64,000 bases of DNA from Panacibacter microcysteis (GTDB taxonomy: Bacteria > Bacteroidota > Bacteroidia > Chitinophagales > Chitinophagaceae): the NCBI RefSeq assembly GCF_015831355.1, contig NZ_JADWYR010000003.1:1-64000 (forward strand), written 5' to 3'. Positions 61,201 to 64,000 of this stretch are shown piece by piece. A program made the position numbers and the translations under genes. Each line of letters begins with the position of its first letter. Position 1 is the first letter of the stretch. A model generated the notes under the pieces. That model saw nothing but the letters and a program-made list of their open reading frames with translations, did no database searches and had not been told where the DNA came from.

Positions 61201-61465
61201 TTTGAGACCTATTGTAATGACGTCGCTGGCATTCATACTCGGGGTGCTGCCGCTGGCATTTGCAAGTGGTGCAGCTGCAGAAAGCCGTAAAACCATTGGC
61301 TGGACGGTGTTTGGTGGTATGATTGCAGCCACCACACTGGCAATATTCGTGGTGCCGGTACTCTTTGTACTGATCACCAAAATAGCATATGGTAAAAAAC
61401 TAAAGAAATTACAGGAACAACAAAGACTGGAAAGAGAAATGGATGAATCGGCGATACGTACGTAA
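58277..61465 (+). CDS. RND multidrug efflux pump (HAE1/AcrB family)
   Basis: A 1062-residue inner-membrane transporter with the full AcrB architecture. An N-terminal helix (FIKRPVTAIVISVVIVLVGLIAM), a first porter domain, and the membrane block with the proton-relay motif in GIVVDDAIVVVEAVQ (the DD pair of helix 4) are present. A second half shows the GxGTxE-like GLAAKNAILIVEFAKE and the C-terminal basic tail. Both halves carry the conserved motifs, so it should be a functional proton-driven drug or solvent exporter. Third gene of the operon. A terminator follows. Confidence 0.96.
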   Translation: MIADTFIKRPVTAIVISVVIVLVGLIAMSTLPVAQYPNITPPTVSIAGNFTGADAQTVEQTTTTAIETQVNGTPGMTYMSSNSTGSGQASITVNFEVGTDIDIATLDVQNRVSVAEPTLPDAVKRLGLTVRKRNPSIMVALALYSPNGTHDATFLGNYANIYLKDALLRVKGVGDIFTRADDFSMRVWLDPVKLASLGLTPADVTAALTEQNLQVAAGTIGGNPQPGVQAFEYNVLTNSRINTQDQFEGIVVRTNPADGSLVYLRDVARVELGKFDYGINAYVNSKPAAFVLIYQAPGANALETFEGLTKTLEELKKSFPKDVDYLMPLETATVVKVSISEVLHTLVEALILVVIVVFLFLQNWRATLIPLLAIPVSLIGTFIFFIPFGFTINTLTLFAFVLAIGIVVDDAIVVVEAVQHYIDHEKMSPKEATQKAMKDISGPVVAIALILAAVFVPVGFVPGIVGRLYQQFAITIAVSVIISAFVALSLTPALCSTMLKPSREATAKKNWLEKFFASFNRVFGKMTRSYTKGVGKWIRATPYVLIMMVCLFVGLFFLFKTKPTGFIPTEDEGRLYVTYEMPEGTSTTRSVEMLKEIMGRVQSMPAVKVVGGLAGLNIISFSNKSNVGTMFVNLKPWEDRKAAELQIKGVIAEIQKRTANIKEARVLPIAPPAIPGLGQTSGFTFELQQTTSTDNIQQFEQVAKNFLGALYQRPEIGVAYTFFTTKTPSYQIDVDKDKAKKLGVNVASVFSTLSTLLGSSYVNDFNLYGRNFRVMAQADSSFRTSLDNLQQYYVRNSQGNMIPLGSLVTTKLVENPALISHYNIYRSVEINGTPKPGFSSGQAIDALRETAEKVLPAGYGYEFSGMSREEIAAGNSTGIVFAISIVFVFLFLAALYESWSIPFSVLFAVPIGAFGSILTLTLLPNLTNNIYAQIGLITLIGLAAKNAILIVEFAKERVDRGIDIVHATLQAVELRLRPIVMTSLAFILGVLPLAFASGAAAESRKTIGWTVFGGMIAATTLAIFVVPVLFVLITKIAYGKKLKKLQEQQRLEREMDESAIRT

Positions 61466-61491
61466 TAAGATGAATGAATGATTGAATAAAA

Positions 61492-61521
61492 GTCCCGCTG
61501 TGTATGCAGCGGGATTTTTTT
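61492..61521 (+). terminator. Rho-independent terminator of the efflux operon
   Basis: Stem TCCCGCTG / CAGCGGGA around TGTATG followed by TTTTTTTA; 27 nt after the pump stop codon. Confidence 0.85.
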
Positions 61522-61556
61522 ATGTAGCCAGCAGTTGAAGCGTTGTGCATCGTCCC

Positions 61557-61575
61557 TTGCGTCGCACTCTTGTAC
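61557..61575 (-). repeat. Dispersed intergenic repeat, variant A core
   Basis: Exact TTGCGTCGCACTCTTGTAC. A second, oppositely oriented copy lies 170 nt downstream. Confidence 0.85.
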
Positions 61576-61745
61576 AGCAGATCAGTATGCATCATTCCAA
61601 TAACTGTGGCCGCAATATGTTATTTACCCGTTGCCGATCGTAATGCCGCAACAGGCAATCGTTTAACCGGCAGGCCACGGAAGGCTTGCTAAAAGCAGGC
61701 CTGTAAAAATGCCGGCGGTAGCACGTGCTGCGTAGCATTGTTGCA
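61576..61745. other. Spacer between two inverted repeat copies
   Basis: The 61466-61849 region has no gene. It holds a terminator, two repeat copies in opposite orientation, and a second terminator. The region between the copies (GC-rich, with CCACGGAAGGCTTG) shows nothing recognisable. Confidence 0.5.
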
Positions 61746-61763
61746 GTACAAGAGTGCGACGCA
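61746..61763 (+). repeat. Dispersed intergenic repeat, variant A core (18 of 19 bases)
   Basis: GTACAAGAGTGCGACGCA, ending in GG instead of AA. Flanked by GATAGTAGTATTGCAGCC, similar to the flank at 53029. Confidence 0.8.
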
Positions 61764-61801
61764 GGTGCCCGATAGTAGTATTGCAGCCTGGATCATACCA
61801 T

Positions 61802-61831
61802 AAAAAAAGCCCACCGGAAGTGGGCTTTTAC
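61802..61831 (-). terminator. Terminator of the DUF1573 gene pair
   Basis: Stem AAAGCCCACTT / AAGTGGGCTTT-type (AAAAAGCCCACCGGAAGTGGGCTTTT), with a T7 run when read on the reverse strand. It lies 19 nt after the stop of the DUF1573 gene. Confidence 0.85.
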
Positions 61832-61849
61832 TTTTATTGCAAATGCTGT

Positions 61850-62221
61850 TTATGGCTTCAGTACTTCTCCGTCAATTGTAAGTACAATTGGCTCGGCTGT
61901 TCCGGCTAATTTCACCGTTACAGTCTTGGTAAAATTGCCTACAGAAGCAGCATTGTATGTAACCTTGATAGTTGCAGATTTACCTTTCATAATTGGTGTT
62001 TCAGGATACTCTGGTTTGGTGCAACCGCAACCCGCAACAGCGCTTTCGATAACAACAGGTTTGTCTGATACGTTGGTAAAAGAGAATTCCGTTGTTACAG
62101 GTTTGCCCTGCGCTATTTTGCCAAAAGAATGTTTTGTTTCTTTAAAGCTTACAGGAGCGTTTGTTTGTGCTAAAACAGGGATGGCAATTACAAATGCCAG
62201 TGCCGCTAATAGTTTTCTCAT
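61850..62221 (-). CDS. Exported DUF1573 protein
   Basis: A 123-residue protein with signal peptide (LLAALAFVIAIPVLAQT). The DUF1573 Ig-like domain has FKETKHSFGKIAQGKPVTTEFSFTNVSDKPVVIESAVAGCGCTKPEYP with the conserved GCGCT and a C-terminal VTVKLAGTAEPIVLTIDGEV. Function unknown; such proteins are abundant in Bacteroidota. Twin of the adjacent gene, separated by 12 nt, so the two are an operon. Confidence 0.93.
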   Translation of the reverse strand: MRKLLAALAFVIAIPVLAQTNAPVSFKETKHSFGKIAQGKPVTTEFSFTNVSDKPVVIESAVAGCGCTKPEYPETPIMKGKSATIKVTYNAASVGNFTKTVTVKLAGTAEPIVLTIDGEVLKP

Positions 62222-62233
62222 GGTTTAGAATGT

Positions 62234-62692
62234 TTATTTGTTAGGTCTTATTTTTTCAAGCGCACCATTTCCGGGTGCTGCGTTATCCGGTGTTTTGTAA
62301 GTCTGGCCATGAAATTTGATTACCTGGCTCATACCATTACTAAAGAAAACAGTTACCACTTTTTGAAAAGCGCCATCTGTGTTGCCGTTGAAACCGATAC
62401 CGATTTTAAAAGTTTCGCCGGCTTTGTAAGGGCCGGGCTGCCATTTTGGGGTAGTACAGCCGCAACCAACCTGTACATTTTCAATTCTAACGGTATCATT
62501 AGAGATATTTTTCATCTCCAGCTGAAACTCAGCGGGTTTTCCAAAAGGAATTTTGCCAAAATCGTGGTCCAGTTCTTTGAATTCCACTACTTTGGTAATA
62601 TCGGGTGCAGGTTTTTGTTCCTGTTCCGTGCTTTGTGCATGTAACAGCATTACTGCAAAGAACGCAGGAATCATTAATAGAGCTTTCTTCAT
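62234..62692 (-). CDS. Exported DUF1573 protein
   Basis: A 152-residue protein with signal peptide (LLMIPAFFAVMLLHAQ). The DUF1573 domain has FKELDHDFGKIPFGKPAEFQLEMKNISNDTVRIENVQVGCGCTTPKW and VVTVFFSNGMSQVIKFHGQ. First gene of the pair. Likely periplasmic. The paralogues share the GCGCT motif and domain order, so they are duplicates. Confidence 0.93.
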   Translation of the reverse strand: MKKALLMIPAFFAVMLLHAQSTEQEQKPAPDITKVVEFKELDHDFGKIPFGKPAEFQLEMKNISNDTVRIENVQVGCGCTTPKWQPGPYKAGETFKIGIGFNGNTDGAFQKVVTVFFSNGMSQVIKFHGQTYKTPDNAAPGNGALEKIRPNK

Positions 62693-62885
62693 CGTTTTTT
62701 AGTTTACAATTGTAAAATTATACAAATGTCTTTTTGTAAAATCTTTAAAATGATAATTGTTCTTTAAAAGTTATCTTTAAATAAACACAGAAAGGCGCCT
62801 CTTTATTTTACAAATGTGCCGTAGATGTGCATTTTATTTTGCCGGTTATTTTTTCCTTACGTTCTGTAAACTATACATTTGTCGC

Positions 62886-64000
62886 ATGGAAAACAGCTCT
62901 GCAATAATCCAGCAACCCGATGGTATGCTTTCATATGACGATTTCAGAAATGAAGTATTGAAAGATTACCGCGTAGCGCTTGAAAGTCGTGAGGCAAGTT
63001 TACTTGGTCGCCGCGAGGTGCTTACCGGTAAAGCCAAGTTCGGCATTTTTGGCGATGGAAAAGAAATTGCCCAGATTGCAATGGCCAAGTTTTTTAAACC
63101 CGGTGACTGGCGTTCCGGTTATTACCGCGACCAGACTTTTGTGTTTGCAACGGGTATTGCCACCACACAGCAGTTTTTTGCACAACTATACGCCGACCCC
63201 GATTCTGAACATGAGCCCTTTAGCTCAGGCAGGCAGATGAGTAGCCATTTTACTTCCAGGAATTTTGATGATGATGGCCATGTATTACCACTGGCAACTA
63301 TTAAAAACGTAGCTACCGATATGGCGCCTACGGCATCTCAGATGCCGCGCAGCCTGGGGCTGGCATTTGCATCAAAGTTGTTTCGCAATTCGCCGGCGCT
63401 GAAAGATGAAAAAAACCTGTCAACCGGCGGCAATGAAGTGTGCTTTTGTACCATTGGTGATGCTTCTACTTCAGAAGGGCATTTCTGGGAAACAATCAAT
63501 GCGGCCGGCGTAATGCAGGTACCGCTCGCTGTTTTTGTGTGGGATGACGGCTATGGTATCTCCGTTCCAAAAAAATACCAGACCACCAAAGGCTCTATTT
63601 CTGCTGCATTAAAAGGTTTCCAGAAAAAGCCTGACACAAACGGTATCGATATTTACACAGTGAAAGGCTGGGATTACGCAGGCATGTGCGAGGTATTTGA
63701 GGCCGCACTTGATAAGGTCAGGCAAACCCATGTACCTGCAGTATTTCACGTAGAAGAAATAACACAGCCTCAGGGGCATTCAACCTCCGGCAGCCATGAA
63801 CGCTACAAAGATGCTGACCGCCTGCAATGGGAGAGGGACTGGGACTGCCTGAAAAAAATGCGGGAATGGATCATCGAAAATGAAATTGCAACAGATGATG
63901 AACTGCTCGCCATTGAGGAAAGCGCCAAAGAAAAAGTGAAGCAAAGCCGCATCCGCGCTTGGGAAGAATATACGGCCGCCATCAGGGTTGAAACGGCGAA
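62886..64000 (+). CDS. 2-oxoacid dehydrogenase E1 component (thiamine-diphosphate dependent), truncated by the window end
   Basis: Starts at ATG 62886 (MENSSAIIQQPDG) and runs off the window after 371 codons. The N-terminal part is an E1-alpha-like domain with RDQTFVFATG, and the ThDP-binding region as IGDASTSEGHFWETINAAGVMQVPLAVFVWDDGYGI. The ending HVEEITQPQGHSTSGSHERYKD fits the pattern. The acidic alpha-like region is followed by no stop, so it may be the fused alpha-beta E1 known in Bacteroidota, used for branched-chain 2-oxoacids or pyruvate. Substrate not determinable here. Confidence 0.88.
   Translation, partial: MENSSAIIQQPDGMLSYDDFRNEVLKDYRVALESREASLLGRREVLTGKAKFGIFGDGKEIAQIAMAKFFKPGDWRSGYYRDQTFVFATGIATTQQFFAQLYADPDSEHEPFSSGRQMSSHFTSRNFDDDGHVLPLATIKNVATDMAPTASQMPRSLGLAFASKLFRNSPALKDEKNLSTGGNEVCFCTIGDASTSEGHFWETINAAGVMQVPLAVFVWDDGYGISVPKKYQTTKGSISAALKGFQKKPDTNGIDIYTVKGWDYAGMCEVFEAALDKVRQTHVPAVFHVEEITQPQGHSTSGSHERYKDADRLQWERDWDCLKKMREWIIENEIATDDELLAIEESAKEKVKQSRIRAWEEYTAAIRVETA

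Overview
The window is chromosomal DNA from a member of the Bacteroidota, most likely the class Chitinophagia. The evidence is several secreted proteins with C-terminal type IX secretion sorting domains (8.2-14.7 kb and 37.5-39.1 kb), Bacteroidota conjugative-element genes, families such as BT_3928-like DoxX proteins, DUF3810 and DUF1599, and genes that mostly lack Shine-Dalgarno sequences.

Layout. 1-5.1 kb: a stretch of integron-like gene cassettes (three cassettes), broken by two copies of an IS3-family element and followed by a decayed transposase. 5.8-14.7 kb: a beta-lactamase-fold serine hydrolase with TPR, an M4 metallopeptidase and two tandem T9SS-exported proteins; this part carries the dispersed repeat typical of the host chromosome. 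15.1-27.9 kb: a tyrosine recombinase (15378-16493) followed at once by ten more cassettes, all on the + strand, separated by imperfectly palindromic sites of about 200 bp. These sites have the layout of integron attC sites (RYYYAAC-type left box, GTTRRRY-type right box, asymmetric unpaired spacers, covarying arms). Two IS110-family elements and one IS1182-family element sit inside these sites. 29.2-32.7 kb: remnant of an integrative conjugative element (truncated traN, accessory genes, tyrosine integrase) next to a tRNA-Leu. 33.4-64 kb: core chromosome with lysine and ornithine metabolism, folate synthesis, RimM, PlsX/L32/YceD, DnaG, a TolC-RND efflux operon, DUF1573 proteins and the start of a 2-oxoacid dehydrogenase.

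Main results. (1) The cassette system looks like a complete integron (recombinase, candidate attI, array), but the recombinase is XerC/D-like, lacks the extra segment that marks IntI, carries an N-terminal extension of about 85 residues, and is transcribed towards the cassettes. (2) The two ends of each cassette are inverted repeats of 13-15 nt, about twice the 7-bp R box, with a systematic A/C mismatch at nucleotide 10 in 11 of 13 cassettes; in the bottom strand this becomes a G-T wobble, so it could bias which strand folds. (3) The IS110 element at 23.4-24.7 kb carries an upstream non-coding RNA whose target-binding loop holds two guides (8 and 9 nt) matching the two sides of its own insertion site, which lies in an attC. 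(4) A dispersed intergenic repeat with two 19-bp core variants occurs about 13 times in the core chromosome and is absent from the cassette/ICE island.

Cassette cargo includes lipoproteins, a TPR protein fused to a NucS-like nuclease domain, a possible PD-(D/E)XK protein, DUF6193, DUF6438, TPM and DUF3997 proteins, and a broken acyl-carrier/membrane fusion gene. All functions are read from sequence without database searches; family names are from memory of the motifs.
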